From the NCBI GenBank assembly GCA_019234295.1, contig JAFALK010000042.1, forward strand, positions 1 through 35,007: DNA of 35,007 nucleotides. The letters run 5' to 3'. Positions 17,909 to 27,415 of this stretch are shown here, one piece after another. Position 1 is the first letter of the stretch. The number at the start of each line of letters is the position of its first letter. The translations under genes were made by a program, and so were the position numbers. Source of the DNA: Roseateles sp. (lineage in GTDB: Bacteria; Pseudomonadota; Gammaproteobacteria; Burkholderiales; Burkholderiaceae_C). The notes below the pieces were generated by a model. That model searched no databases. It worked only from the letters and a program-made list of their open reading frames with translations, and was not told where the DNA came from.

Positions 17909-19291
17909 CTACTTCTTTTTCTGCGGCCGCTGCCAGCCAGCAATCGCTACTTGCTTGCCACGCGCTACGGCCAGCTCGCCGGCACCCACCCCCTTGGTGA
18001 TGGTCGATCCGCCGCCGATGGTAGCGCCCGCGCCAATCTCCACTGGCGCCACGAGCACGCAGTTGGAGCCGACATGGACGTCCGCGCCGATCACCGTGCG
18101 GTGCTTGTTCGCCCCGTCGTAATTGGCCGTGATCGACCCCGCGCCGTAGTTGACGCGTTCGCCCACCGTGGCGTCACCAAGGTACGCCAGGTGATTGGCC
18201 TTGGCACCGGCGGCGAGCGTCGAGTTCTTCACCTCGACGAAGTTGCCGATGTGCACCTCGGCCCCGAGCTGTGCACCCGGCCGCAGCCGCGCGAAGGGGC
18301 CGATCAGCGCGCCCTCGCCCACACTCACACCCTGCTTCTCGCCGTCGATGTGCGTGAACTCATGGATGCGTGCGCCGGCCTTGATCTGCGCGTTGCGGAC
18401 CACGCAGTTGGCGCCGATCCGAACGCCATCACCGAGCGTGACCTTGCCTTCGAACACGCAGTTCACGTCGATCTCGACATCACTGCCACAGACCAGCGTG
18501 CCCCTCACATCGAAGCGCGCCGGATCGGCCAGGCGCACGCCTGCCTCCATCAGCGCCTGGGCCTGCTTGCGTTGGTAGCGGCGCTCCAGGTCCGCCAGTT
18601 GCATGGGGCTGTTGACGCCCAGCACCTCGGTCTCATCCGTGGTCCTTACTCCGACCACGGGCACGCCATCGGCCACGGCCATGGCCACGATGTCGGTCAA
18701 GTAGAACTCGCCCTGGGCGTTGTCATTGCGCAGGTTCTGCACCCAGCGCTTGAGCGCCTGCGTGGGCGCGGCCATGATGCCCGTGTAGCACTCGCGGACC
18801 TGGCGCTGCTCGGGCGTGGCGTCCTTGTGCTCGACGATGGCATTCACGGCATCGCCGTCGCGCAGGATGCGGCCGTAGCCGGTCGGATCGCTGTACTCGA
18901 TGGTCAGCAGCACGAGCTTGACGCCGGCCGAGGCGTCGACCAGGGCGCGGGTTGTGGCCTCCGTGATCAGCGGCGTGTCGCCGGACAGGATCAGCGTGCT
19001 GCCCGCCTCGTCGCCGAGCAGCGGCAGGGTCTGCTGGATCGCATGGCCGGTGCCCAGCTGCGGTATCTGGCGCGCGAACTGGGCCTGACCCTGCAGCGCG
19101 TCCTCCACGGCCTCGGCGCCGTGGCCGGTGATGACGATGCGGCGCTCGGCGTGCAAGCCGGCCGTGTTGTCCAGCACGTGCTGGACCATGGCGCGCCCGG
19201 CGATCTTGTGAAGCACCTTGGGGTGAGCGGACTTCATCCGCGTGCCCTTGCCTGCAGCCATGATGACGATGTTCAGTGCCTTCAATGCCAT
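17909..19291 (-). CDS. glmU: Bifunctional UDP-GlcNAc pyrophosphorylase / glucosamine-1-P acetyltransferase
   Basis: A 460-residue enzyme that acetylates glucosamine-1-phosphate and then forms UDP-GlcNAc for peptidoglycan and LPS. The N-terminal uridylyltransferase domain begins LNIVIMAAGKGTRMKSAHPKVLHKIAG, with GTGHAIQQ and LSGDTPLI following. The C-terminal part is a left-handed beta-helix of hexapeptide repeats (IGPFARLRPGAQLG, IGNFVEVKNSTLAAGAKANHLAYLGDA, YGAGSITANYDGANKHRT). The start ATG at 19291 is fixed by the conserved N-terminus, but no Shine-Dalgarno precedes it: the bases just upstream are the T-tract and hairpin of the neighbouring gene's terminator. The 75 bp between its stop and garD's stop hold nothing I can name. 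Confidence 0.97.
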   Translation of the reverse strand: MALKALNIVIMAAGKGTRMKSAHPKVLHKIAGRAMVQHVLDNTAGLHAERRIVITGHGAEAVEDALQGQAQFARQIPQLGTGHAIQQTLPLLGDEAGSTLILSGDTPLITEATTRALVDASAGVKLVLLTIEYSDPTGYGRILRDGDAVNAIVEHKDATPEQRQVRECYTGIMAAPTQALKRWVQNLRNDNAQGEFYLTDIVAMAVADGVPVVGVRTTDETEVLGVNSPMQLADLERRYQRKQAQALMEAGVRLADPARFDVRGTLVCGSDVEIDVNCVFEGKVTLGDGVRIGANCVVRNAQIKAGARIHEFTHIDGEKQGVSVGEGALIGPFARLRPGAQLGAEVHIGNFVEVKNSTLAAGAKANHLAYLGDATVGERVNYGAGSITANYDGANKHRTVIGADVHVGSNCVLVAPVEIGAGATIGGGSTITKGVGAGELAVARGKQVAIAGWQRPQKKK

Positions 19292-19296
19292 ATACG

Positions 19297-19319
19297 AAAA
19301 ACCCGGCAGCGCCGGGTTT
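19297..19319 (-). terminator. Rho-independent terminator after the DUF4136 gene
   Basis: A perfect 9-bp stem (AAACCCGGC / GCCGGGTTT) with a 3-base loop, followed on the minus strand by TTTTT. It ends only about 5 bases before the glmU start codon, so it also forms the glmU leader if transcription reads through. Confidence 0.85.
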
Positions 19320-19340
19320 CCAAGGTTCGAATGCCGTCGA

Positions 19341-19964
19341 TTATGGCTTGGGCGGCTGGCCCGGCATGGTCACGCTGACGTGATGCGGCTTGCCCTCGGC
19401 CTTGGGGAATTCGGCCATGGCGGCAAGGAACAGGGCATTGGTCAGCTCGGGGCCGCCCGAAGAGTAGCTGTCATTGGAGGCGTGCGATTCGTAGAGCGGC
19501 TGGCCGGTCTTGCCGTCCCGCAGCAGGACGGCGGCCTCGCGGTAATAGCGGACGTCGCGATAGCCCCAGGGATAGGGGCCCGGGCCGTTCCACCAGATGC
19601 CGCCGCGACGCCAATAGCCGAAGCCGGCGTGCCAGCGCCACCACATCGGATCGTCCCAGATCGCGGGTTCGACGAGGCCGTAACGAATGCCGACTGAGAC
19701 CTTGACGTCGGCCTCCTGGCCCTCGGCGGCGGGCTTCAGTCCAGCACGCTCGAGCGCCTCGCGGGCTGCGTCCTCGAGTCCGGCCTGGCCCTTGGCCTGC
19801 CGCTGCGATGGCAGCCGCTCGAAGGCGTAGGTGCCGCCGCTGCGCTCTGCCGGCCATTCGCCGAAGCTGCTGACATCGGCATCGACGTTGTAAGGGCCAG
19901 TGCAGGCCACGAGGCTCGCGAGCGGAAGCGCACCGAGGCCCAAGACTAATTGACGGCGTTTCAC
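19341..19964 (-). CDS. DUF4136-type lipoprotein
   Basis: A 207-residue predicted lipoprotein. From the GTG at 19964 the signal peptide is VKRRQLVLGLGALPLASLVAC, with lipobox LVAC. AGGAGA at 19970-19975, six bases upstream, decides for this GTG over the ATG at 19994 or the longer frame to 20075, which have no ribosome site. The mature part fits DUF4136: YNVDADVSSFGEWP...TYAFERLPSQ, then a GLKPAAEGQEADVKVSVGIR segment, an aromatic Trp/Gly/Tyr-rich stretch (WWRWHAGFGYWRRGGIWWNGPGPYPWG), and VLLRDGKTGQPLYESHASND. The function of this family is not established; members are outer-membrane or periplasmic. It has its own terminator. Confidence 0.85.
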   Translation of the reverse strand: MKRRQLVLGLGALPLASLVACTGPYNVDADVSSFGEWPAERSGGTYAFERLPSQRQAKGQAGLEDAAREALERAGLKPAAEGQEADVKVSVGIRYGLVEPAIWDDPMWWRWHAGFGYWRRGGIWWNGPGPYPWGYRDVRYYREAAVLLRDGKTGQPLYESHASNDSYSSGGPELTNALFLAAMAEFPKAEGKPHHVSVTMPGQPPKP

Positions 19965-20026
19965 AGCGGTCTCCTGAAGTCGAGATGACTTCATTGTGGC
20001 CTGCGTCTGTTGCAGCCGTGCAAAGT

Positions 20027-20956
20027 TCAGTCTTTCAAATGCAACTTGATGGCGCTCGTCGTTGGCGTGGCGCAAGTCTCGTCATCGTCGAAGGCGATGT
20101 CGCCGCCTTCGACGGGCGCACCCGTGGCCTTGATCGTCGTGAAGGGGAAGAGCTCGCGGTCCATCATGTGCGAGGTGACGATGTTGCCCATGGCCGTGAA
20201 CATGTTTTCGATGCGGCCCGGGAAGCGCTTGTCCCAGTCATTGAGCATGGCCTTGACCTGCACGCGCTGCAGGTTCTCCTGGCTGCCGCAGAGATTGCAC
20301 GGAATGATCGGGAACTCGCGGTGCTCGGCCCAGCGCACCAGGTCGGGCTCGCGCACATAGGCCAGCGGGCGGATGACGACGTTCTTGCCGTCGTCGCTGA
20401 CGAGCTTGGGCGGCATGCCCTTCATGCGGCTGCCGAAGAACATATTCAGCATCAGCGTGGTGACGATGTCGTCGCGGTGGTGACCCAGCGCGATCTTGGT
20501 CGCACCCAGCTCGCCGGCCACGCGGTAGAGGATGCCGCGGCGCAGGCGCGAACAAAGGCTGCAGGTCGTCTTGCCTTCGGGCACCAGCTTCTTGACGATG
20601 CTGTAGGTGTCCTGGTTCTCGATGTGGAAGTCCACGCCGCGCGACTTCAGGTAGGCAGGCAGCACTTCCTCGGGAAAGCCGGGCTGCTTCTGGTCGAGGT
20701 TGACGGCCACGATGCTGAACTTGATCGGCGCGCGTTGCTGCAGGTTGATCAGGATGTCCAGCATCGTGTAGCTGTCCTTGCCGCCCGAGAGGCAGACCAT
20801 GACCTTGTCGCCGTCTTCGATCATGTTGAAGTCGGTGATGGCCTGGCCGACCTGGCGGTGCAAGCGCTTGGAAAGCTTGTTGATTTCGTGCGCGGCCTTC
20901 TTCTCGGCGGCCTTGGCTTCGGCGTCGAGTTCGGGAGTCAGGAGTTCGCTAGTCAT
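20027..20956 (-). CDS. ttcA: tRNA 2-thiocytidine synthetase TtcA
   Basis: A 309-residue ATP- and [4Fe-4S]-dependent enzyme that thiolates cytidine 32 of certain tRNAs. The PP-loop [13 protein letters not shown] is present, the cluster cysteines lie in [12 protein letters not shown] and [14 protein letters not shown], and [28 protein letters not shown] is a strong family signature. The start at 20956 ([40 protein letters not shown]) matches Burkholderiales TtcA; the open frame to 21124 overlaps the gene upstream and is not used. It begins 5 bp after the stop of the reductase-DHNA fusion gene, so the two are very probably co-transcribed. Confidence 0.97.
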   Translation of the reverse strand: MTSELLTPELDAEAKAAEKKAAHEINKLSKRLHRQVGQAITDFNMIEDGDKVMVCLSGGKDSYTMLDILINLQQRAPIKFSIVAVNLDQKQPGFPEEVLPAYLKSRGVDFHIENQDTYSIVKKLVPEGKTTCSLCSRLRRGILYRVAGELGATKIALGHHRDDIVTTLMLNMFFGSRMKGMPPKLVSDDGKNVVIRPLAYVREPDLVRWAEHREFPIIPCNLCGSQENLQRVQVKAMLNDWDKRFPGRIENMFTAMGNIVTSHMMDRELFPFTTIKATGAPVEGGDIAFDDDETCATPTTSAIKLHLKD

Positions 20957-20961
20957 GGGTG

Positions 20962-22233
20962 TCACCAGTTGCCAGTTTCGGCGGAGATTGCGACTTGGCA
21001 GTCGGGAAAAATTTCGAGCTTGTTGACCTTGATGCGCACGCCCACCGCACCGGGCAGCTTCATCAGCCGCGTGCAGAGTTTGGCGACCAGCGCTTCGAGC
21101 AGGTCGGTGTGCGAGGCCGTGCATTCGTCGATGATGATCTGGCGGATGCGCCGGTAGTCGAGCACATGACCGATGTCGGAATCGCTGGACACCATGGCCT
21201 GCGCTCCGAGGTTCACCTCGGCGTCCACTTGGATGGGCTGCGGTCCCTCGCGCTCGAAGTCGAGGATGCCCAGGTTGGCGCCGAAGCGCAGGCCGGTGAT
21301 ATGGATGACCTGCTGGCGGTGGTGCTGCGGCAGCTCACCGCGGGCGAAGCCGGCTAGCAAAGCCTCGATACGCTTGGCCGCCACCACGCCGTCGGCCAGG
21401 GCCGTCTGCACGCAAGGGTGCTGGCGGCTGCTCACGTCTCCAGCCACGAACAGGGCGTGGCGCGGCTCGTCCGCGAAAGCCTGCAGCGGCGGCAGGCCCG
21501 CGGTCGCCATCGACCAGGCTTCCGGGTTGGGCTCGTAGCCGAGCAGGACTGCGACGTAATCGAAATGCTCGTCACCGTAGGCCTGCGAATGCACGCTGCC
21601 GTCGGCCTGGACGCTGCTGGGTAGCGGTGTGGCCGGCCGACGCTCGATGCGCGCGTCGTGCTCGAGCCGCTTGACGAATTGGGCCTGCGCCCGCCAGGCG
21701 GACCGCGACCAGATCGTGACCTGGTGGCCGCGCTCGGCCAGGAAGAGGGCGTTCTCCACTGCGTTGTCGCCACCACCGAGCAGCAGCACGGGGCCCGGAA
21801 GCAGCTGCTCGCGGCGGGCGGTGAGCGTCAGCGCGTCCAGCACCTTGTCGCAAGCCGGGAAGAGTGCTGCCGGGTGACGGGGCCGCAGGCCCGTGGCGAT
21901 CAGGAGCGCGCGCGCGGTGAGCCCGTCCAAATGCCAAAGCCCGTCCTGCCGCTCGATCGTGGCGGGCTGGAGATTCTTGAAGACCTGCACGCCAGCCTGC
22001 GCCTCGACCTGCGCCGCATAGCGCGCTCCCAGCGCTGACAGGCTCTCGCCCCGTGCGCCGAGCAGCCAAGACTGCGGAAAGTCGAAGTCCTCCAGGCCGG
22101 CGCACAGCCGCGGCGCACGTTCGATCAGTGCCACCTTGTGCCCGAGCTGCGCCAACCAGCTCGCGGCCGAGCAGCCGGCAGGGCCGGCGCCGACGATGGC
22201 GCAGTCGAAGGTGGAGGCTTCCAAGGCTGACAT
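20962..22233 (-). CDS. Flavoprotein reductase fused to dihydroneopterin aldolase
   Basis: A 423-residue two-domain protein. Residues about 8-300 are a thioredoxin-reductase-like FAD/NAD(P) oxidoreductase: FAD motif [19 protein letters not shown] (11-29), [11 protein letters not shown], a second nucleotide motif [19 protein letters not shown] (151-169), and [21 protein letters not shown] near the FAD. The CxxC redox pair of true thioredoxin reductases is absent. Residues about 308-420 are a FolB-type dihydroneopterin aldolase domain ([22 protein letters not shown]-like [26 protein letters not shown]). Counterparts of the catalytic Tyr (360), Glu (380) and Lys (402 or 405) are visible. It may both make the folate precursor hydroxymethyl-dihydropterin and reduce a pterin or another partner. 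An in-frame ATG at 22269 is a less likely start. Confidence 0.88.
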   Translation of the reverse strand: MSALEASTFDCAIVGAGPAGCSAASWLAQLGHKVALIERAPRLCAGLEDFDFPQSWLLGARGESLSALGARYAAQVEAQAGVQVFKNLQPATIERQDGLWHLDGLTARALLIATGLRPRHPAALFPACDKVLDALTLTARREQLLPGPVLLLGGGDNAVENALFLAERGHQVTIWSRSAWRAQAQFVKRLEHDARIERRPATPLPSSVQADGSVHSQAYGDEHFDYVAVLLGYEPNPEAWSMATAGLPPLQAFADEPRHALFVAGDVSSRQHPCVQTALADGVVAAKRIEALLAGFARGELPQHHRQQVIHITGLRFGANLGILDFEREGPQPIQVDAEVNLGAQAMVSSDSDIGHVLDYRRIRQIIIDECTASHTDLLEALVAKLCTRLMKLPGAVGVRIKVNKLEIFPDCQVAISAETGNW

Positions 22234-22302
22234 GGGGCGGATCAGTGCAAACCCGCAATTATCCCGCATCCCCCATTTGGCGCACCGCGGGGCAGGCCGA
22301 TT

Positions 22303-22908
22303 TCAGGCTGCTGCGGGCTGGAGCCGCCGCCACAGGCGCCATCCGAGAAGGCCCGACAGGATCGCGCCGTACACGGTCGGCTCCGCGAAGTTGTGCTTGC
22401 CCGCCCGCATCCATATGAAGTGCAGGAGCCCGATGACGGCAATCGCGTAGACGAGCTTGTGCAGCCGTTGCCAGCGCTTGGCCCCGAGCGCCTTGATCGC
22501 GCGGTTGAAGCTCGTCGCCGCGAGCGGGATCAGCAGCAGCCACGCGGTGAAGCCCATGAGGATGAAAGGGCGCTTGCCGATGTCGCGCACGATGTCGTTC
22601 AGGTCCAGGCCCTTGTCGAACATGGCATAGGCCAGCAGATGTATGCAGGCGTAGGCAAAGCTCCACACGCCCAGCATGCGGCGAAAGCGCGCCAGGGCGG
22701 GCAGCTCGAAGAGCGTGCGCAGCGGCGTGATGGCCAGGGTGAGCCACAGGCCGCGCATGGTCCAGTCGCCGAGCGAGCGGATCAGGTGCTCGGCCGGGTT
22801 GGCACCAAGGCTATCCGTGAACACGCCAATGAGCAGATGGCCCAGCGGCAGGCAGCACAGCAGGAACAGGAGCGGCTTGGCGCTCCAGTGCAGCAGGACG
22901 CGAGACAT
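22303..22908 (-). CDS. msrQ: MsrQ, haem-binding membrane subunit of the MsrPQ system
   Basis: A 201-residue integral membrane protein (formerly YedZ) of the ferric-reductase-like family. It passes electrons from the respiratory chain through b-type haem to MsrP, which repairs oxidised methionines in periplasmic proteins. About six hydrophobic helices are visible, with haem-ligand candidates His in AYACIHLLAYAMF, in RLHKLVYAIAVIGLLHFIW and nearby. The start ATG overlaps the msrP stop by one base (TGATG), showing translational coupling. An open frame up to 23127 is inside msrP. Confidence 0.95.
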   Translation of the reverse strand: MSRVLLHWSAKPLLFLLCCLPLGHLLIGVFTDSLGANPAEHLIRSLGDWTMRGLWLTLAITPLRTLFELPALARFRRMLGVWSFAYACIHLLAYAMFDKGLDLNDIVRDIGKRPFILMGFTAWLLLIPLAATSFNRAIKALGAKRWQRLHKLVYAIAVIGLLHFIWMRAGKHNFAEPTVYGAILSGLLGWRLWRRLQPAAA

Positions 22909-23873
22909 CAGTAGTTCTTCTTCAGATCCATGCCGGCGTAGAGCTGGCCGACCTGGGCCTCGTAGCCGTTGAACATCAGCGTGGGCCGGCGCTTGGCGAA
23001 GAGGCTGGCGAGACCACCGGAGCCCTCGCCGATGCGACGCTCGCTGGCCTGGCTCCAGCGCGGGTGGTCCACACTCGGGTTGACGTTGGAATAGAAGCCG
23101 TATTCCTGCTGCGCGGCCTTGGTCCAACTGCTCGTGGGCTGGCGCTCGACAAAGCGGATCTTGACGATGGACTTGGCCGACTTAAAGCCGTACTTCCAAG
23201 GCACGGTCAGGCGGATCGGCGCACCGTTCTGGTTGGGCAGGACCTCACCGTAGAGGCCAAACGTCAGCAGCGCGAGCGGGTGCATGGCCTCGTCCATCCG
23301 CAGGCCTTCCACATAGGGCCAGTCGAGCACGCCCGAGCGCACGCCGGGCATCTGCCGAGGATCAGCCAGGCTGGTGAACTCGACGAACTTGGCGCGCGAG
23401 TTGGGCTCGGCCTTTCTGATCAGCTCGGCAAGCGAGTAGCCGATCCAGGGCACGACCATGGACCAGCCCTCCACGCAGCGCAGGCGGTAGATGCGCTCCT
23501 CCATGGGTGCGAGCTTGAGCAGGGCCTCGATGTCCATCACGCCGGGCTTGTTGCACTCGCCCTCGATGGACACGGTCCAGGGGCGGGTGCGCAGCGTGTG
23601 CGCGTGTTCAGCCGGGTCGGCCTTGTCGGTGCCGAACTCGTAGAAGTTGTTGTAGCTCGTCACGTCGGCATAGGACGTGGGCTTGTCCATGGTCAGCGCA
23701 CCGGCCACCATGCTCTTCGCGCCGGCGAGCTTGGGCAGCTTGCCGCTTTGCGCGAAGGCCGCCGGCGTCAGCGCCAGGGCGGCGGCGCCGGCCAGCAGGC
23801 GGCGGCGCGATTCATAGACTTCGCGCGGGGTGACTGCGCTCTCGGGATCTAGCGGGCGTTGGATCAGATGCAT
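22908..23873 (-). CDS. msrP: MsrP, periplasmic methionine sulfoxide reductase catalytic subunit
   Basis: A 321-residue molybdopterin enzyme (formerly YedY). The N-terminus carries a twin-arginine signal ([22 protein letters not shown]), needed because the cofactor is inserted before export. The molybdenum-ligand Cys is in [17 protein letters not shown] (Cys133). Other conserved parts are [32 protein letters not shown] and [23 protein letters not shown]. Length is normal. It is followed directly by msrQ. Upstream, 46 bp separate it from the CcsB-type gene on the same strand, and no terminator is visible there, so read-through from the cytochrome assembly genes is possible. Confidence 0.97.
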   Translation of the reverse strand: MHLIQRPLDPESAVTPREVYESRRRLLAGAAALALTPAAFAQSGKLPKLAGAKSMVAGALTMDKPTSYADVTSYNNFYEFGTDKADPAEHAHTLRTRPWTVSIEGECNKPGVMDIEALLKLAPMEERIYRLRCVEGWSMVVPWIGYSLAELIRKAEPNSRAKFVEFTSLADPRQMPGVRSGVLDWPYVEGLRMDEAMHPLALLTFGLYGEVLPNQNGAPIRLTVPWKYGFKSAKSIVKIRFVERQPTSSWTKAAQQEYGFYSNVNPSVDHPRWSQASERRIGEGSGGLASLFAKRRPTLMFNGYEAQVGQLYAGMDLKKNY

Positions 23874-23919
23874 GGGAGGGCTCCGTGATGGCCTTGTGTC
23901 GAGGCCAGGGCCCGAATCC

Positions 23920-25269
23920 TTACAGCTTTCCGTAGGAATGCAGGCCAGAGAGGAACATGTTTACACCGAGAAACGCGAAGGTCGTGACGAGCAAGCCACC
24001 CAGGGCCCACCAGGCAGCGGGTTGCCCGCGCAGGCCCTTCATGAGCCGCATGTGCAGCCAGGCCGCGTAGTTGAGCCACACGATCAGGGCCCAGGTTTCC
24101 TTCGGGTCCCAGCTCCAATAGCCGCCCCAGGCGTCGGCAGCCCAGAGCGCGCCGAGGATGGTGGCGATGGTGAAGAAGGCAAAGCCCATCGCGATCGCCT
24201 TGTACATGAGGTCGTCGACCGATTGCAGCTCGGGCAGGCGCGCCGTGAGCGGCTTGCGGGCAAGCACGCACAGGCCGAAGAACACCGGCAGGCCGGCCAG
24301 GCGCGAGGCCCAGGCGTCGAGGCCCTGGACCGTGGCCTCGTCCAGCGTGGCAAAGACGCGCACGAGCAGGATGACGGCGATGATGACCAGGGGCACGCCG
24401 ACAAGACCGATCCACAGCGAGCGGGACTCCGCCGTTTTGAGCAGGTAGGCCAGGGCCACCATGGCTGCGAGCGAGAAGCTGCCGTAGCCGATGAAGTTGG
24501 CAGGCACGTGGATCTTCATCCACCAGCTCTGCAGGGCCGGCAGCAGGGGTTGGATCTCCTGCGCCTCGCGGACCAGCGTGTACCAGAGCAGGAAGCTCAC
24601 GGCACAGCAGACCACGAGCATCACATAGGCGCCGAGGGCTCGGGTTGCGAAGCGGGCCTCGAAGTAGAGGTAGATCAGCGTGGTCAGCCAGGCGAAGAGG
24701 ATGAAGACCTCGTAGAGATTGCTGACCGGGATGTGGCCGATGCCCGGGCCGATCTGGTGACTCTCGAACCAGCGCACGAAGGTGCCGGTCAGGGCCATGA
24801 AGACCGCGCCCCAAGCGAGCTTGGAGCCGATCACCTCGGCCGTGCTGTTCTCGCCCTTGCCGGTGAAGAAGCCGCCCCAGTAGAAGCCCAGGCTCATGTA
24901 AAAGAGCACGGCCATCCACAGGATTGCACTCTGGCTGGACAGCAGGTACTTGAGCCAGAAGACCTTGTCCGCGGCTCCCAGATCAGCGCCGTAGCTGCCG
25001 GGGTGCTGGTTGTAGAGCGAGATCGCCAGCAGGGCTGCACCCGCGCTGCAGGCGGCCAGCAGCCGCAGCGGGCGCCATGTCCAGCCCAGCGCGATCAGGG
25101 CGGCGGCGGCGAAGCCGAGGATGCCGCGCTCGTAGCCGTCCATGTAAGCGGCATAGCGGGAGAAGGCCCAGAACGCGCCGGCCAGCACGGCCAGGGCGAA
25201 CAGCCAGTCAGCCGGGCTGCGGCCCTGCCAGGGCTGGCGCTTTCCGATTGTCAGGGTGGCGGTATTCAT
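23920..25269 (-). CDS. ccsB: System II cytochrome c biogenesis protein with WWD domain (CcsB/ResC; CcsA in plastid naming)
   Basis: A 449-residue polytopic inner-membrane protein of the haem-handling family. With its ResB partner it carries haem across the membrane and attaches it to CxxCH motifs of c-type cytochromes. The tryptophan-rich WWD signature [24 protein letters not shown] is at about 381-404. Conserved histidines expected to hold haem are seen in the C-terminal part (YAAWLHMRL, and the terminal [10 protein letters not shown]). Naming differs between databases. Its start overlaps the stop of the resB-type gene by 4 bp (ATGA), so the two subunits are translationally coupled. Msr genes follow. 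Confidence 0.95.
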   Translation of the reverse strand: MNTATLTIGKRQPWQGRSPADWLFALAVLAGAFWAFSRYAAYMDGYERGILGFAAAALIALGWTWRPLRLLAACSAGAALLAISLYNQHPGSYGADLGAADKVFWLKYLLSSQSAILWMAVLFYMSLGFYWGGFFTGKGENSTAEVIGSKLAWGAVFMALTGTFVRWFESHQIGPGIGHIPVSNLYEVFILFAWLTTLIYLYFEARFATRALGAYVMLVVCCAVSFLLWYTLVREAQEIQPLLPALQSWWMKIHVPANFIGYGSFSLAAMVALAYLLKTAESRSLWIGLVGVPLVIIAVILLVRVFATLDEATVQGLDAWASRLAGLPVFFGLCVLARKPLTARLPELQSVDDLMYKAIAMGFAFFTIATILGALWAADAWGGYWSWDPKETWALIVWLNYAAWLHMRLMKGLRGQPAAWWALGGLLVTTFAFLGVNMFLSGLHSYGKL

Positions 25270-27353
25270 GTCTTGCTTTCCTTCAGCAGCGCGTCGCGCA
25301 GCTGTTCAAACTCGGCAACCGTGTCCGGCGATTCTCGCGTGCTCGACAAGGCCATGCGCACACGGGTGGCATCGGCCTCTCCCGGTGCGGGCTCCAGCCA
25401 GATCCAGACGCGTCGCTCTTTCACGAAGAGCATGGCAAAGACGCCGATGATGAGCAAGGCGGCGCCCAGGTAGACGATCTTTTGCCCCGGCGCGCGCGCG
25501 ACCTGGAACACGCTGGCCTGGACCTGCTTGAAGTCGTCGAGGCGCAGCAGCACGGGCGCCGGGTAGTACATGCTGTCGGACAGCGAGAGCACGGACTGGA
25601 CCATGAACTTCTGCGCATCGGCGTCGGTCTCGCGCGGGGGCTTTTCGTCGAGCTCGCGGCTGATCTGGTAGAGCTCGAAGAGGCTGCCGTTGAGCATGCG
25701 CAGCAGCGCTTCGGACACCCGCTGGCGCTCAGCTGCAGGCACGCGCGTGTCGATGAACTGCGAGAGCGAGGGCAGGCCGCCCCAGCCGCTGCCGGGCGCC
25801 GCGTCCTTGGGCCGCTCGCCGACTGCGCCGGAGAAGAGGTTCAGGGTTTGCAGGGCCGTTGCTTCGAGCTCGTGCTGCATCTGCGGCTTGTCGACGGGCG
25901 TGGCACTGCGCGCATAGCGCCGTGCCGCACGCTCGCGCAGCATGGGGTCGAGCAGGGCGCCGCGCAGGTGCAGCCAGCTGTCCATGGACAGGCGCTCGTC
26001 GGCCGGGATGCGCAGATATCGGAACTCCTCGGCCGGGCCGTCGCGCACGCCGGCGAGGAAGACCAGCTGGTCGTCGAGCACCACGGGCGCCATGTAGTTG
26101 TGAAACTCGCGCGCCTGGCCGGCCGCGTCGCGCAGCTTGTAGCTGAAGGCCGGGCCGATGTTGCGGAACTCCTTGGAGCTGCGGTTCTTGGCGCCGCTGC
26201 CCAGGTGCTTGCCCAGCGATTCCACGAGGTCCACCTTGCGGGCATCAGTGGCTTCGCCGCGGCCGCCGAGGTTCTCCACGTTCATCACGCGAAGGTCGGT
26301 GAATTCCAGCGTGAGCGCGTCGCCCTTGTCCTCGGAGACGATTTGCGTGGAGCTGCCGACCTTGCCCCCCAGCGTGAAGCGGCGGCCCTTGGTCGTCATG
26401 GGTTCGGCGGCGATGGAGAGCTGGGAGCCGCCGTCCGAGAAGCTGCTCTGGTAGATGGCGATGCCCTGCTCGATCACGGGCTCGTTGACTTTGACCGTGG
26501 CCTCGCGCCGGGCGCCCGTGGCCCGATCGCGCAGAACGATGTCGCTGGCAAAGAGCCGGGGCTGGCCGGTCGGGTAGAACTCGACGACGAACTTCTTGAG
26601 CTCGATGTCGAAGGGCAGCTGTTGCAGCACCACGCCGTCCGCGAGGCTCAGCTGGGCTACGTTGGCCGCGCCGCCTTCGGGCACCTCGATGCTGCCGCGG
26701 AAGCCCGGGTTGCCGGCCGGCAGTACGTTCTTCTCGAGAACCGGGCCGCTGCCCGCGTACACGGTGCGGCCCTGCGCCCACATCAGGCCGCGCAGCAGCA
26801 AGTCGCCGTCGAGCAGGCCGCCCACGCAGATCAGCACCACGGCGCCGTGCGCGGCCAGGTAGCCAATCTTGTTGGCTGCGCCGCGCCGCCCGGCGACCAT
26901 GATGCCGTGGTCGCGCACCTGGACCTTGGCGCGCCAGCCCAAGCGCTCCAGCACGGCCGCAACCTGGGCCAGCGCGGCCTGCGGCACGGCCGGGATCAGC
27001 CCCAGTGCGCGGTGGTGATGGGCGGCCAGCGACTGCTCGCGCACGGATTCCTTGAAAGTGCGCAAGTCGTGCACGATCTTGGGCGCATTGCGGATGATGC
27101 ACAGGCTGACCGAGGTCACCAGGAATGCCAGGATCAGCACGAACCACCAGGCGCCATAGACCGTGTACAGCGAGACCTTGCCGAACAGCTCGGCCCAGAA
27201 GGGACCGAACTGATCCACATAGCTGGTGTAGGGCTGGTGCTGCTCGACCACCGTGCCAATGACCGAGGCGATGCAGATGACGGTCAGCAGCGCGATGGCA
27301 AAGCGCATCGACGCGAGCAGCTCGTAGAAGTTCTTGAACGTGCGGGACAGCAT
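25266..27353 (-). CDS. resB: System II cytochrome c biogenesis protein ResB/Ccs1
   Basis: A 695-residue partner of the WWD protein. It has three N-terminal membrane helices (FYELLASMRFAIALLTVICIASVIGTVVEQ is the family start; a second at about 60-85 includes YGAWWFVLILAFLVTSVSLCI; a third at about 165-190). A large periplasmic domain of about 400 residues follows, then a last helix near KIVYLGAALLIIGVFAMLFVKERRVWIW. It is thought to hold or chaperone apocytochrome and to reduce its cysteines during haem attachment. It is longer than Bacillus ResB, as is usual in Betaproteobacteria. A terminator and the cytochrome c4 gene lie just upstream on the same strand. Confidence 0.95.
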   Translation of the reverse strand: MLSRTFKNFYELLASMRFAIALLTVICIASVIGTVVEQHQPYTSYVDQFGPFWAELFGKVSLYTVYGAWWFVLILAFLVTSVSLCIIRNAPKIVHDLRTFKESVREQSLAAHHHRALGLIPAVPQAALAQVAAVLERLGWRAKVQVRDHGIMVAGRRGAANKIGYLAAHGAVVLICVGGLLDGDLLLRGLMWAQGRTVYAGSGPVLEKNVLPAGNPGFRGSIEVPEGGAANVAQLSLADGVVLQQLPFDIELKKFVVEFYPTGQPRLFASDIVLRDRATGARREATVKVNEPVIEQGIAIYQSSFSDGGSQLSIAAEPMTTKGRRFTLGGKVGSSTQIVSEDKGDALTLEFTDLRVMNVENLGGRGEATDARKVDLVESLGKHLGSGAKNRSSKEFRNIGPAFSYKLRDAAGQAREFHNYMAPVVLDDQLVFLAGVRDGPAEEFRYLRIPADERLSMDSWLHLRGALLDPMLRERAARRYARSATPVDKPQMQHELEATALQTLNLFSGAVGERPKDAAPGSGWGGLPSLSQFIDTRVPAAERQRVSEALLRMLNGSLFELYQISRELDEKPPRETDADAQKFMVQSVLSLSDSMYYPAPVLLRLDDFKQVQASVFQVARAPGQKIVYLGAALLIIGVFAMLFVKERRVWIWLEPAPGEADATRVRMALSSTRESPDTVAEFEQLRDALLKESKT

Positions 27354-27368
27354 TCGAGGAGACGGATG

Positions 27369-27396
27369 AAAAAAGGCCGGTGGAGCACCGGCCTTT
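27369..27396 (-). terminator. Rho-independent terminator after the cytochrome c4 gene
   Basis: A perfect 11-bp stem (AAAGGCCGGTG at 27372-27382 with CACCGGCCTTT at 27386-27396), a 3-base loop, and TTTTTT on the minus strand. It ends 16 bp before the resB ATG, partly insulating the assembly genes from the highly expressed cytochrome gene. Confidence 0.9.
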
Positions 27397-27415
27397 CATT
27401 GTCGCAAAGTGCGAA

